This document shows, in pieces, positions 8,686-17,967 of a DNA stretch of 64,000 nucleotides. The first letter of the stretch is position 1, and each line of letters begins with the position of its first letter. The position numbers were made by a program, and so were the translations under genes. The stretch is from HLUCCA09 sp038745585 (GTDB taxonomy: Bacteria > Pseudomonadota > Alphaproteobacteria > Rhodobacterales > Rhodobacteraceae), in assembly GCA_038745585.1 (NCBI GenBank), contig JBCDLH010000001.1:124001-188000 (forward strand), written 5' to 3'. A model generated the notes under the pieces. It had not been told where the DNA came from. It was given only the letters and a program-made list of their open reading frames with translations, and searched no databases.

Positions 8686-8987
8686 GCTCCTATCCTCCCT
8701 CGGCGCGCCGCGCGCTCCGACGTTTTCGAGTGGCGCGTGCGCTTTGCACCGCGCGCAATTTCGGACGCCAAAGCCTCTATCCGCCTGCGCTGGCGAGACA
8801 ATCTGGCCATTCGCCTGATTGCGATTTCGTTTCATAGAGCCCCGTGGACTGCAAGATCACGACGACACTTCGGCTCGTAAGCCCGGGCAGCTTCTTGCCG
8901 TAAACGCGCAGATTTATCCCGTGGCGCGGCGCAAGTGCTGGCCCTCCGGGAGTTGGATTGCACCCGCGCCGACAAAGCCATCTGGCG
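8686..8987. other. 302-bp gap without a supported gene
   Basis: This lies between the SDR start and the end of the M81 peptidase gene on the same strand. Several short open frames cross it but none has family features. I see no strong hairpin or repeat. It probably holds the SDR promoter. Confidence 0.4.
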
Positions 8988-10478
8988 CTAGAGGTCCATC
9001 GCCTCGCCCGCCACCCGTCGGGCCGCGCGGAGATAGGGCAGCGTCCGCAGATCCATTGGTACATCTCCGGGCGCATCGACAAGAACAATGGCGCGCGCCC
9101 CGTCTTGATACGCCGCGCGAAAATGAACGGAGCTTTTCAGGGCCAAGACCGGGATCGTCATCGGATCGAGGCCGAGATGTGCGAGCAGGCCCGGCTCGGA
9201 GGCTTGCATCCGGGACGGCGCAACGATGCAGCGGACGCCGCGCTGGGTCAGCAGGGCGACAGGGCCAAGCGTGATCTGGTTGCCCCGGTACATGGGGCCC
9301 ATTCCAGTGAAGCTTCCCGAGCCGAGGGCGGCGACCGTCCAGGGTCCTGCTACGGGCGCGCCGTGCTTGCGTGAGCGCGCGGCCCCGATGGCGCGGTCGA
9401 GCACGGCGCCCTCCCCCGCCGCATGTGCCGCTGCTGCCGCCTCCGGATCGCAGAGATGGACCATGACAGCCCCGTCTACCCCTTCGGCAAGAAGCGCGTG
9501 CAGGAGTGCGGTTGTGTCTTGCGTGCCGCCGCCGCCGGGATTGTCCTGGACATCGGCGAGGATGACCGGGCCGCGCCCGCTCTTTCGGAGGGCCGCACGC
9601 GCCTCGGCGATAGCCATTTCAGGCGGGACAAGATCATCGCGGAGTTCGGGCTCCGCCTTTGTCCAAAGGGCCACGTGGATCTCGGCGAGGCGCTCTGCCG
9701 TGTCGGTGCTTTTGGCGTAGACGGTGATCGACGGTCCGGCCTCCGAGACATCGGCATGGGGAAAGCCCATCGCAAGAGAGATCGCGTCCGCTTGGCCCGT
9801 CCTTTCCTCTGCCCGGGCAACCTCATAGAGGCGGCTGATCGTCGGGCTCGACGTGGCCTGCGCGATCAAGGGCAGGAGAAATGGGATCTCGCGCATCGCC
9901 TTGGCCGGGCGCGGCGCGCCGTTTGCGTAGTCGATCAGCCGGCGTGCGGCGCGCGCACCCGTTTCCGGCATGTCCGTGTGCGGATAGGTTCTGTAAATCT
10001 CCAGAAAGTCGCTCGCGGCGACCATGCGCGCGCTGACATTGGCATGGAGATCCAACGTGGCAACGAGGGGCGTCCTTGCAGGGAGCAGAGCGCGAATGGC
10101 CTCCATGAGCGCGCCTTCCGGGTCTGCCTCTGACGTCGTGACCATCGCGCCGTGTAGCTCTAGCAGTACCCCGTCAACCGGCCCCGCGGCCGAGAGCTCG
10201 GCTAGGATTTGGTCGCGCAGCGCCTCAAAGACGCTGTGATCGACCGGCCCGGCGGGCATGGCCATTGCCCAGAGAAGCGGGACGACCTCGATACCGCGCT
10301 GATCGAACTCCGCTAAGGCCCCTGCCATGGGCACGGATGTGCCGCTAAGCTCTGCGCGCATGTCGACACCCCGGCAAAGGGGAGGCCACCCGCCCGGCAC
10401 CTCGAACGCGCCAAGCCCGGTAATCCCCTCGGCGAAGGTGTTGGTTTCGTGCTGGAGCCCAGCGATCGCTATGCGCAT
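8988..10478 (-). CDS. M81-family metallopeptidase (MlrC/microcystinase C type)
   Basis: A 496-residue protein of the MlrC family. It begins IAIAGLQHETNTF, with the family HETN motif, and carries LDLHANVS and YRTYPHTDM, which hold likely metal-binding histidines. It continues with ILADVQDNPGGGGTQDT. MlrC proteins are zinc peptidases first known from microcystin breakdown; most homologues in soil and marine bacteria have unknown substrates. Adjacent to peptide transport and an SDR/DapA-like group, it may process an imported small peptide or amide. TTG at 10481 directly precedes the ATG at 10478; I use the ATG. Confidence 0.9.
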   Translation of the reverse strand: MRIAIAGLQHETNTFAEGITGLGAFEVPGGWPPLCRGVDMRAELSGTSVPMAGALAEFDQRGIEVVPLLWAMAMPAGPVDHSVFEALRDQILAELSAAGPVDGVLLELHGAMVTTSEADPEGALMEAIRALLPARTPLVATLDLHANVSARMVAASDFLEIYRTYPHTDMPETGARAARRLIDYANGAPRPAKAMREIPFLLPLIAQATSSPTISRLYEVARAEERTGQADAISLAMGFPHADVSEAGPSITVYAKSTDTAERLAEIHVALWTKAEPELRDDLVPPEMAIAEARAALRKSGRGPVILADVQDNPGGGGTQDTTALLHALLAEGVDGAVMVHLCDPEAAAAAHAAGEGAVLDRAIGAARSRKHGAPVAGPWTVAALGSGSFTGMGPMYRGNQITLGPVALLTQRGVRCIVAPSRMQASEPGLLAHLGLDPMTIPVLALKSSVHFRAAYQDGARAIVLVDAPGDVPMDLRTLPYLRAARRVAGEAMDL

Positions 10479-10857
10479 CAAACCGCCTGCGCGGCGGTGG
10501 TCCTGCGGGCGCGACCCGACACCTTCGCGTTTCCCGGTGCAAAGACCGCCAGGCCAAATAGTTGGGCCACGCTGCGGTCAATCGCGACGATGAATGCTCT
10601 TTTTCGGCGCGGACGGGGCATCCGTGTCCGGCGCCGCCGCCGGTGCGGCGCGCCGGCGGTAGCCGTTTCAATTGTCCTGCGGGTTTGCATCGCGTTTGAT
10701 GGCCCCTGCTGCTCGATCGCTCGGTGGTTCGCATCCTGCAATAAATAAGTCAAATAGGAATGGGCGCGCAATCTATGCAGATTGGTTATACAAACCCCAT
10801 GGTAATCCTGTCCTGCCCCCCGAACCGCTTTAAAAACAAGGAGCGCGGCGAACACGC
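10479..10857. other. Divergent intergenic region between MlrC gene and leader ORF
   Basis: About 380 bp without a supported gene, containing two short palindromes (CAATCT-ATGC-AGATTG at 10769-10784 and GGTT-ATACA-AACC just after) in an AT-rich stretch around 10735-10800. This is the likely promoter and operator zone for both directions. Confidence 0.45.
10769..10784. promoter_or_regulatory. Perfect palindrome CAATCT-ATGC-AGATTG
   Basis: Six-base arms with a four-base centre, followed directly by a second, weaker inverted repeat ending near 10797. It lies in the AT-rich divergent region, 74 bp upstream of the leader ORF. It looks like an operator but no regulator gene is adjacent. Confidence 0.45.
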
Positions 10858-10959
10858 ATGCGCGTCCTCGCGACGTGGCCGAGTCTGTGTCTTGCGTGGC
10901 CGGGCCTATGTCTTGCCCGGTCGCGGGCCCGCCGGCAAACGAAATGGTTGTCAGTATGA
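10858..10959 (+). CDS. Candidate 33-residue leader peptide upstream of the adenine-deaminase-like gene
   Basis: A short frame MRVLATWPSLCLAWPGLCLA... that ends with TGA overlapping the ATG of the next gene (ATGA at 10956-10959). An AAGGAG lies 14 nt upstream, which is longer than ideal. The DNA contains a near-perfect 21-bp tandem duplication that gives WPSLCLA-WPGLCLA. It may be a translational-coupling leader or a chance frame. The overlap also supports 10956 as the start of the enzyme. Confidence 0.35.
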   Translation: MRVLATWPSLCLAWPGLCLARSRARRQTKWLSV

Positions 10960-12806
10960 CTAGGCAAGCTGAGCTGAGCGCCGCCACAGAGGGCGCGCTG
11001 CGCCGCGCGTTGCTGCGCGTTGCGCTCGGCCGGTCGCCCGCCGATACGCTCCTCCGCGTCGGCCGGCTCTTTGACGCAGGGACGGGGACATGGCTGGAAG
11101 ATGCTGAGATCGCCATCGCAGATGGGCGGATTGCCTTTACCGGCCCCCGCGACACCTTCCCCGGCACCGCAAAGCAGACGGTCGAGCGTCCGGGCCTGGC
11201 CGCCGTTCCGGGCTTTGGCGAAGTGCATAAGCACATCGAGTCAAGCCATATAACGCCTGACTACGAGGCCGCGCTAGTCATCCCGCGGGGCACCACATGG
11301 ACCTGCGAGGCGAGCCATGAGCTCTCCAATGTGTTGCCGGAGCGGACGGTGGATTTCTGGCTTGCTCCACGCCGCGCCGGATCTCCGTTTAAGATCTTCC
11401 CGCTCCCGGGGAGCGCTGTGCCGCCGACGGCTTGGGAGCATGGCGCGCATCTCGACGGAGCCGACATGGCGCACTTTCTGGCCGAGCCGAGCGTCGCCGG
11501 CCTCGACGAGGTCATGGACTGGCCCGCCCTCGTCGATCCAGAGAACCCTGCCCATGGCCGTCTTTGGTCGATGATCGAGGCGACCTGGGCCGCGCGCGGG
11601 GTCGTCGAAGGGCACGGCGCGGGTCTGCGCGATCTGCCTCGGATCAACGCCTTCGCGGCGGCTGGACTGGCCTCGGACCACGAGGCTTGGACGGCAGAAG
11701 AAGCCTGGGACAAGCTCCGCCGCGGGCTGTTTCTCGAGATCCGCCTGCACACTCTGCCCGAGATCGTCTCCGGCCTGCTCGAGCGCGGGCTTAGGGATTG
11801 GAGTCAGGTCGCGCTCACGACGGACGACCGTTCTGCTTCCGAGACCCTCCGCCAGGGGGGAACGGAACGCAACCTGCGCGCGGCAATCGACGCAGGGCTT
11901 CCGCCCGAAACGGCGTTGCAACTGGTGACGGTGAATCCCGCGCGGCACATGCGGCTGCACCAATGGGTCGGCCTCGCCGCGCCCGGCCGATTTGCCGATC
12001 TGGTGCTCCTTTCTGACGTCGGGCGAGTGGAGATTGCCGAGGTCTGGGCCGACGGCGCACCGGTCGCGCGGCAGGGCAAGTATCTGCCGGCGCCGCTGGC
12101 GATCGAGTGGCCCGCATGGGCCACAGACACGATACGGGTCGGTCGTCGCTTCAGCGCAGCCGATTTTGCTATCGCGGCCCCGCATTCGGGGCCCACAGCC
12201 GAGGCAGCTCTCCTGCGCCCCTTTCACTGGAAAGACGACTTTCTGATCGAGACGCTCGCGGCCGAGGACGATCAGGTGCTCCGCGACCCGGGCCGCAACA
12301 TCACGAAGTTTGCGATAGTCGACCGGTTTTCCGGCCGAGGCGCTGTATCTAAGATGTTTTGGAAGGGTTGCGGCCCGGGCGACGCGGAGACAGCGCTCGC
12401 CTGCTCGATGGGTCACGACAAACACAACGTCTGGTGCGTTGGCTCCTCTGACGCCGCGATGGCGCTTGCCGTCAACACCTTGACCGAGATCGGCGGCGGT
12501 TGGGCGCTCGTGCACAATGGCGACTTGTCCGCGACCGTCCGCTTCGAGATCGCGGGGCTCATGACGGCGCGGCCCGCCGAGGCGCTCGATGCCGAAATGC
12601 AGGCATTTTATGCCGCAGCCGAGCGTGCCGATTGGATGTACGAGCCGAGCTCTCACCCGCGCTGGGGCCCTGGCTTTCCCGAGCGGCTTGCGTTTGCCAC
12701 GCTGACCTGCGCGCCCTGGCGATGGCAGCTCGTTGCTCCATCGGAGTATGCGCCGCAAGGGCTCGTCAACGTTGCGACCGGCGAAACCCACCCTGTCGTG
12801 TGGTAG
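10956..12806 (+). CDS. Adenine deaminase-like amidohydrolase
   Basis: A 616-residue metal-dependent amidohydrolase related to adenine deaminase. The two domains are in the usual order: metal-binding TIM barrel, then the C-terminal domain with GHDKHNVWCVG and ALAVN. Metal-site motifs are kept as VHKHIESS, GLDEVMDWPA, EGHGAGL, SDHE and TTDDR. The segment around CEASHELSNV differs from the usual CDPHEIVNV, having one extra residue, so specificity may differ. Expected reaction: hydrolytic deamination of adenine or a related purine. It is convergent with the nucleoside hydrolase gene (5 nt between stops), consistent with purine salvage or breakdown. Confidence 0.85.
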   Translation: MTRQAELSAATEGALRRALLRVALGRSPADTLLRVGRLFDAGTGTWLEDAEIAIADGRIAFTGPRDTFPGTAKQTVERPGLAAVPGFGEVHKHIESSHITPDYEAALVIPRGTTWTCEASHELSNVLPERTVDFWLAPRRAGSPFKIFPLPGSAVPPTAWEHGAHLDGADMAHFLAEPSVAGLDEVMDWPALVDPENPAHGRLWSMIEATWAARGVVEGHGAGLRDLPRINAFAAAGLASDHEAWTAEEAWDKLRRGLFLEIRLHTLPEIVSGLLERGLRDWSQVALTTDDRSASETLRQGGTERNLRAAIDAGLPPETALQLVTVNPARHMRLHQWVGLAAPGRFADLVLLSDVGRVEIAEVWADGAPVARQGKYLPAPLAIEWPAWATDTIRVGRRFSAADFAIAAPHSGPTAEAALLRPFHWKDDFLIETLAAEDDQVLRDPGRNITKFAIVDRFSGRGAVSKMFWKGCGPGDAETALACSMGHDKHNVWCVGSSDAAMALAVNTLTEIGGGWALVHNGDLSATVRFEIAGLMTARPAEALDAEMQAFYAAAERADWMYEPSSHPRWGPGFPERLAFATLTCAPWRWQLVAPSEYAPQGLVNVATGETHPVVW

Positions 12807-12811
12807 GCGTC

Positions 12812-13732
12812 CTAGGCAAGCCCCTCCGCGAGGAAGCGACGCGCGGCCTCGGCGTCGACCTCGATCGCAACGCTGATCTTGTGCACGCCGGGTACAAGAA
12901 CCCCGGGCTGCGCCTCGAGATCGACCGCGAGCGCGCGCGTCTCCAATTCGAAGATCTCGGGCATGGCAGCCAGAAGGGGCACGCAGGGGTCGTGGAGCGG
13001 ACGGCTCTCGGCCCCTGCGGTCGCCTCGAAATAGGCGCCGATCAGTGCCCCAGCGATCTCCCCGCGGGGTCCGGTCAGGCTGGCCGCCCAGTCTCGCGTC
13101 GCGCGAAACTGACGCGTGCAGTCGAGCGGGATCAGCGTGAGGTCGAGGTCTTGGGACGTGACAGCCTGGAAAACCTCCGCCGCCGCTTCGGGGTCGTGCG
13201 CGATGTTGAACTCGGCCTTTGCCCCATCCGTCGAGACCCGAGTGTTGCCGGGCGCGTCGACTGCTCCACCCATGGCAATCACGCGGCCGAGCCGCTTTGC
13301 GGCCTCCGGCGCTTCCTGGAGCAGCTTTGCGAGATTGGTCATCGGACCGAGAAGCAGAAGGTCCAAAGCGCCCTCGGGCGCCTTTTTCAGCAGGTCCGCT
13401 AGAGCCGCGACGGCGGGCTGCGACCACATCGAGGTATTGGCTTGCGGCAACTCGATGCCGCCGAGTCCGTTCGACCCGTGAATTCGGGCTTCGGCGACGG
13501 GCTGACGCTTGAGTGGTCGGCGTGCACCTGCATAGACCGGCGCCTTGTGACCGGCCGTGTGCAGGAGGTTCAACGCGTTGGTCGTAACCGTTCCGAGGCC
13601 GACATTGCCGCCGACCGTTGTCACCGCGCGGATGTCGAGGAGTGGCGAGCCGCAGGCCCAGAGGAGCGCAATTGCGTCGTCGATGCCGGGATCGGTGTCG
13701 ATGACAACCTTTCGCCGCCGCCCCCAGCTCAT
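12812..13732 (-). CDS. Nucleoside hydrolase (IunH/RihA family)
   Basis: A 306-residue enzyme that cleaves N-glycosidic bonds of ribonucleosides, giving base and ribose. The calcium-binding motif DTDPGIDDA is at residues 12-20, with TVGGNVGLG, MGGAV and the late HDPC motif. It overlaps the amidohydrolase gene upstream by ATGA, so the two are translated together. It is the last gene of the transporter-amidohydrolase operon. Together they suggest uptake of a nucleoside-like compound followed by deamination and cleavage. Confidence 0.92.
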   Translation of the reverse strand: MSWGRRRKVVIDTDPGIDDAIALLWACGSPLLDIRAVTTVGGNVGLGTVTTNALNLLHTAGHKAPVYAGARRPLKRQPVAEARIHGSNGLGGIELPQANTSMWSQPAVAALADLLKKAPEGALDLLLLGPMTNLAKLLQEAPEAAKRLGRVIAMGGAVDAPGNTRVSTDGAKAEFNIAHDPEAAAEVFQAVTSQDLDLTLIPLDCTRQFRATRDWAASLTGPRGEIAGALIGAYFEATAGAESRPLHDPCVPLLAAMPEIFELETRALAVDLEAQPGVLVPGVHKISVAIEVDAEAARRFLAEGLA

Positions 13733-15057
13733 GGCGATGGGACCCCGACCAGGGCGCCAAAGCCTTTGGCGACTTGCTCGGCATCGGCGAGTACCTTTTC
13801 TGGCTCAAGCGTGCGCACGACGCGCTCCTGCATCAGCCATGCTCCCTCGACCATCACGTCGCGCACGTCCTCTGGGCCGCAGGCAAAGACAAGCGCCGCA
13901 TAGACATCCCAGACCGGCTGCACGCGTGGGTCGTCTAGCGAAATGCGGATCAGGTCGGCGCGCTTGCCCGGTTCGAGCGCGCCGATGTCGTCCTCCATAC
14001 CGAGAACTGCAGCGCCCTCCCGCGTGGCCATGATGACCACATCCCGTGCTGGCATCGGCTTGCGCGATCGGCCCAGTAGCTTGGCAAACATCGACACGGC
14101 GCCGAACTGCGCGAAGAGATCGAGCGTGTTGCCGCTCATCGGCCCATCTGTGGCGATGCCGACGGGGATGCCCGCGGCGCGCATCGCGTCAACAGGCGCG
14201 ATCCCGCGGCCGGCCTTGGCGTTCGAGCGCGCGTTATGCGCCACGCGAACGCCGCGCTCGGCCATCAGCGCAATCTCTTCCGGCTCGACATATAGGCAAT
14301 GTGCGGCCACGAGCCGTTTGCGCAGAAGACCGGCCTGATCGACCACCGCGACAGGGCGCGCGTTATGGTGTTCGGCGCACCAAGCCATCTCGGACGCCAT
14401 CTCGGCCAGGTGAAGCTGGACGATTGCGCCCGGATGCGCCTCCGCCCACTCGGCGACCCGCGCCATGACATGGGTGCCGGTCGAGTAGGGAGCATGGGGC
14501 GCGATAGAGGGTGTCACCCGCGGATGACTGGCAAACTCTTCAAAGAGCGCGTCGCACAGGGCAAAGCCCTCGTCCATGTCGCAGTGATCAGGCGGGTCGA
14601 AATCGGCAAGCGTTTGGCCCACGACGCCGCGCATCCCAGCCTCGTCGATCACGCGTCCGATCTCTGTTTCATAGTAATACATATCGGCAACGCAAGTAAC
14701 GCCCGCGCGGATCATCTCAAGCGCCGCATGCCGTGCCCCGATGGCCACGACCTCGGGCGTGACCGCCTGACGCTCGAGCGGGAGGACATAGCGAAAGAGC
14801 CGGTCGTCCACGTCTTCGCCCAAGCCGCGGAAGAGCGTCATTGGCATGTGGCAATGCGGGTTGACGAAGCCGGGCATGACAAGGTCGCCGCCGCAATCGA
14901 TGCGTGTTTCGTTTTCGGCCGCGTGCGGCGACATCTCGGGCGGCTCCCCCGGTCCAAGGCCTTGGATCACCGGGCCTTCGATACGGAGCCAGCCGCGACG
15001 GTGTTCGGTCAACTCAGCGTCCATGGTCAGGAGACGGGCGTTGGTGAGCGTGATCAT
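13729..15057 (-). CDS. Amidohydrolase of the SAH/MTA deaminase (TRZ/ATZ) family
   Basis: A 442-residue zinc hydrolase. Visible motifs are PGFVNPHCHM (first metal histidines), MTLFRGLGEDV, HLAEM, LVAAHCLY and ATDGPMSGNTLDLF. Length and motifs match the S-adenosylhomocysteine/5'-methylthioadenosine deaminase group, which also includes guanine and chlorohydrolase relatives. It is three bases downstream of the transporter ATPase and overlaps the nucleoside hydrolase, so it is part of one operon. I infer deamination of an adenosine-type nucleoside. Confidence 0.88.
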   Translation of the reverse strand: MITLTNARLLTMDAELTEHRRGWLRIEGPVIQGLGPGEPPEMSPHAAENETRIDCGGDLVMPGFVNPHCHMPMTLFRGLGEDVDDRLFRYVLPLERQAVTPEVVAIGARHAALEMIRAGVTCVADMYYYETEIGRVIDEAGMRGVVGQTLADFDPPDHCDMDEGFALCDALFEEFASHPRVTPSIAPHAPYSTGTHVMARVAEWAEAHPGAIVQLHLAEMASEMAWCAEHHNARPVAVVDQAGLLRKRLVAAHCLYVEPEEIALMAERGVRVAHNARSNAKAGRGIAPVDAMRAAGIPVGIATDGPMSGNTLDLFAQFGAVSMFAKLLGRSRKPMPARDVVIMATREGAAVLGMEDDIGALEPGKRADLIRISLDDPRVQPVWDVYAALVFACGPEDVRDVMVEGAWLMQERVVRTLEPEKVLADAEQVAKGFGALVGVPSP

Positions 15058-15060
15058 GGG

Positions 15061-16116
15061 TTAGCCTGCCTTGAGGAGGGCGCAATGCTCACGGACTGGG
15101 GCAAGCTTCACAGCCGTTCCAGGCTCCATGGGATCCGAGAGCGGGCCATTGGCGACCAGCTCGCCCGCTGCCGTTTGGCAGCGGTACTGATAAGCGCGCC
15201 CCAGATAGGTGCGCAGGCCGAGTCGGGCGTTGAAGCCTGCGCCCTCACGCGTGACGCGCAGGCCTTCGGGCCGGGCCGCGAACAGGAACTCTCGCGCGGG
15301 CACGTCCCACTGTGATTTGACGAACTCGAAGGTGAGCCCCCCTTCGGCCTGAGCACGCACAGCGTCGCCTGCCTCGGCGGTCACGCGCATCGGGATGCGA
15401 TTCTCGAAACCCACGAAATCGGCCACGAAGGGTGTCGCCGGGCGCGCGTACAAAGCCTCCGGCGTGTCGAGCTGTTCGATCCGCCCAGCGCGCATGATAG
15501 CGACCCGGTCAGAGATCGAAAACGCCTCTTCTTGATCGTGCGTGACGTAGAGTGCGGTCGTGCCGTTGGCGCGCTGCAGCTGCCGGATCTCAACGCGCAT
15601 GTCCACGCGGAGCTTGGCGTCAAGGTTCGAGAGCGGCTCGTCAAACATCAAGAGCGGGGGCGCGATCACAAGCGCCCGGGCGAGAGCCACGCGCTGACGC
15701 TGTCCACCGCTGAGCGCCGCGGGCCGCCGAGACGCAAGGTCCGCCAGACCGACACGGTCAAGCATCTCGTCGGCCCGGCGCCGCCGCTCCGTCGTGGCAA
15801 TCCCGCGCTGTTTGAGCCCGAACGCAACGTTGTCGCGTACGGTCAAATGGGGAAAGAGGGCATAGGTCTGAAAGACGAGCCCGATCTCACGCTTATGGGC
15901 GGGCAAGTCCGTGATGTCGCGGGAGCCAAGGCGGATCCGGCCAGCACTGGGCGGCAGGAAGCCCGCAACCGCACGGAGCGTCGTTGTCTTGCCGCAGCCC
16001 GACGCCCCAAGGAGCGAGACCAGTTCGCCCTCACCGACATCAAGCGAGAGATTTTCGAGGACCTTGGTGCTGCCATATTGCGCCGAGAGCCCTTCGATGC
16101 CGAGCGAAACTGTCAT
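15061..16116 (-). CDS. ABC transporter ATPase, PotA/FbpC type
   Basis: A 351-residue ATPase. Walker A LGASGCGKTTT, Q-loop LVFQTYALFPH, signature LSGGQRQR, Walker B LLMFDEPLSNLD and the switch histidine in YVTHDQEEAF are all present. It ends with a C-terminal TOBE-type regulatory domain. I chose ATG 16116 because it overlaps the upstream permease stop (ATGA); a longer frame starts at 16146. It powers the permease pair encoded just upstream. Confidence 0.93.
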   Translation of the reverse strand: MTVSLGIEGLSAQYGSTKVLENLSLDVGEGELVSLLGASGCGKTTTLRAVAGFLPPSAGRIRLGSRDITDLPAHKREIGLVFQTYALFPHLTVRDNVAFGLKQRGIATTERRRRADEMLDRVGLADLASRRPAALSGGQRQRVALARALVIAPPLLMFDEPLSNLDAKLRVDMRVEIRQLQRANGTTALYVTHDQEEAFSISDRVAIMRAGRIEQLDTPEALYARPATPFVADFVGFENRIPMRVTAEAGDAVRAQAEGGLTFEFVKSQWDVPAREFLFAARPEGLRVTREGAGFNARLGLRTYLGRAYQYRCQTAAGELVANGPLSDPMEPGTAVKLAPVREHCALLKAG

Positions 16117-16904
16117 CTCGTGAGAAAGCTCAGGCCCAGCGTCCATTCGACAACCGCCATCACGCCGACCGTGACGAGCATCAGGACAACCGAGACCGCG
16201 GCAATGGTCGGGTCGAAGAACTGCTCCATATGCGCCAACAGTTGGATCGGCAGCGTCGAAACGCCCGGTCCCGTGAGGAAGAGCGACACCGAGACGTCGT
16301 TGATCGATGTGATGAAGGCGAGTATGAAGGCCGCGATCACGCCGGCTTGGACATTCGGCAAGACGACGGTCAGCACGGCGCGCCAGCGCGGACAGCCGAG
16401 GGACACGGCGGCCTCTTCAACCGAAAAGTCGAATGCGGCGAGGGAGGCGGAGACGACCCGCACGCAATAGGGCAAGACCAGCAACGCGTGTCCGACCACG
16501 AGCGTCGTCGTCACGGGCCAGCCTTGCCCCGCCGTGAAGCTCTTCATGATCGAAAAGCCGAGGACGAGCTCGGGCACAAGGATCGGCAGGATAAAGACCG
16601 TGGAGAGAAAGGGCGGCAGGATCACGCCATAGCGCGCCAGCGCGTAGGCGGCTGGAATGCCGACCACGAGCGCAAGCGCAGTGCCCGAGATCGCGAGCGT
16701 GAGCGATGTCATCGCGGTCCGACGAAAGGCGGAAATATCCCAAATATTGGCGTACCATTCGAAAGTGAGACCCCGTGGCGGGAAGGTCAGAAACGTGGTG
16801 TCCGAGACCGAAGCGCCGATGATGATGATGAGCGGGCCGAGAAGGAACAAAAACACCACGACCGCGAAGGCAATGAGCCAAGGGGAGAGCTTCGTACCCG
16901 TCAT
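16113..16904 (-). CDS. ABC transporter permease, PotC type
   Basis: A 263-residue inner-membrane permease with about six spans, starting with WLIAFAVVVFLFLLGPLIIII. The EAA loop is around EEAAVSLGCPRWRAVLTVVLPN. The ATG at 16904 is chosen because the membrane region starts there; the upstream extension is low-complexity and basic. It is separated from the PotB-type gene by 177 bp, unusually long within this operon, with no gene visible in the gap. Confidence 0.92.
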   Translation of the reverse strand: MTGTKLSPWLIAFAVVVFLFLLGPLIIIIGASVSDTTFLTFPPRGLTFEWYANIWDISAFRRTAMTSLTLAISGTALALVVGIPAAYALARYGVILPPFLSTVFILPILVPELVLGFSIMKSFTAGQGWPVTTTLVVGHALLVLPYCVRVVSASLAAFDFSVEEAAVSLGCPRWRAVLTVVLPNVQAGVIAAFILAFITSINDVSVSLFLTGPGVSTLPIQLLAHMEQFFDPTIAAVSVVLMLVTVGVMAVVEWTLGLSFLTR

Positions 16905-17081
16905 CGCGCTCGTTCTCTGTCGTTCGTTCGACCCGCGAGGGACGCGCTTTTGCGCCACGTTGCCGTTGTTGCGCCCCACTCCCAGCCGCCGCGACCGCGC
17001 GCCGAGCGAAGCGAGGCGCGCCTCCGCCCTGGTCTCCGTGCGGCGTTGCCGGAGCCGCACGGTCCAAAGTCGCCCTCCACC

Positions 17082-17909
17082 TCAGACCGCATCTGGGTTC
17101 AGCCGCTTCGCAACGCGGCCCATGGCGATCACAATGGCGATTGTCACCACGACCATAATCGCCGCGATGGTCGACGCGCCGACCCAGTCGAACGTCACCA
17201 TTGCGCGCTGGTGCAGGAACGTGCCCATCATCATCTGCTGCTCTCCGCCAAGCAGTTGTGGCGTGGCGTAGGAGGTGAAGGCACCCGTAAAGACCAGCAC
17301 CGCGCCCACGATGATCCCGGGGACGGCGAGCGGGAAGACCACTTGCCAAAAGGTCGCCGCTGGGGTCGCGCCGAGCGACGCCGAGGCCTGCAGCAGGTCG
17401 TCGGAGATGTTCTCGAGCACACCGACGCATGTGAGGACCATGAGCGGCACAAAGAGATAGACCATGGCGACGATCACGGCGCCCTTAGTGTAGAGCAGTG
17501 TCAGCGGCTCGCTCAACAAGCCGGTCCACACAAGAAAGTCGTTGAGGATCCCGTTCCGGCCGAGGATCACGAGCCACGCGAACGACCGGACGACGACTCC
17601 GGTGAGCAGCGGGAAGACCGCGGCAATGATCAGGATCGACTTTATGCGCCCCGGCGCGCGGCTGACGACGTAGGCCGTTACGAACCCAATCAGCACCGAA
17701 AAGACCGTGGTGATCAGAGCGATCTGGGTTGTTCGCCAGAGGACGGCGCGGCGAAAGCGGCTGTCAAAGAAGGCTTGATACGTCTCGAAGAGACCACCCG
17801 GCTGCGTAAACGTCGTCGAAACGGTATCGAGGACGGGCCAGCCAAGAAAGAGCGCCACTCCAGCGGTGGCCGGGCCGACGAGGAGCCAGCCGAGGGTGCG
17901 CTCTTTCAT
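17082..17909 (-). CDS. ABC transporter permease, PotB type
   Basis: A 275-residue inner-membrane permease. It has an N-terminal span (WLLVGPATAGVALFLGWPVL), five further spans and an EAA loop around QASASLGATPAATFWQVVFPLA. The arrangement SBP-B-C-A matches spermidine/putrescine and Fe(III)-type importers. It lies 58 bp downstream of the binding protein. Confidence 0.92.
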   Translation of the reverse strand: MKERTLGWLLVGPATAGVALFLGWPVLDTVSTTFTQPGGLFETYQAFFDSRFRRAVLWRTTQIALITTVFSVLIGFVTAYVVSRAPGRIKSILIIAAVFPLLTGVVVRSFAWLVILGRNGILNDFLVWTGLLSEPLTLLYTKGAVIVAMVYLFVPLMVLTCVGVLENISDDLLQASASLGATPAATFWQVVFPLAVPGIIVGAVLVFTGAFTSYATPQLLGGEQQMMMGTFLHQRAMVTFDWVGASTIAAIMVVVTIAIVIAMGRVAKRLNPDAV

Positions 17910-17967
17910 CGGGCTCTCAATCGCGCGTTATCGCGGTGCCAGGTCGCTCGCTTCGGAGCCGGTCCTG

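Noticed and set aside
11274..13808. An 844-codon minus-strand open frame opposite the adenine-deaminase-like gene
   Set aside because: It is very rich in Arg, Gly and His, has no recognisable motif, and covers two well-supported genes in other frames.
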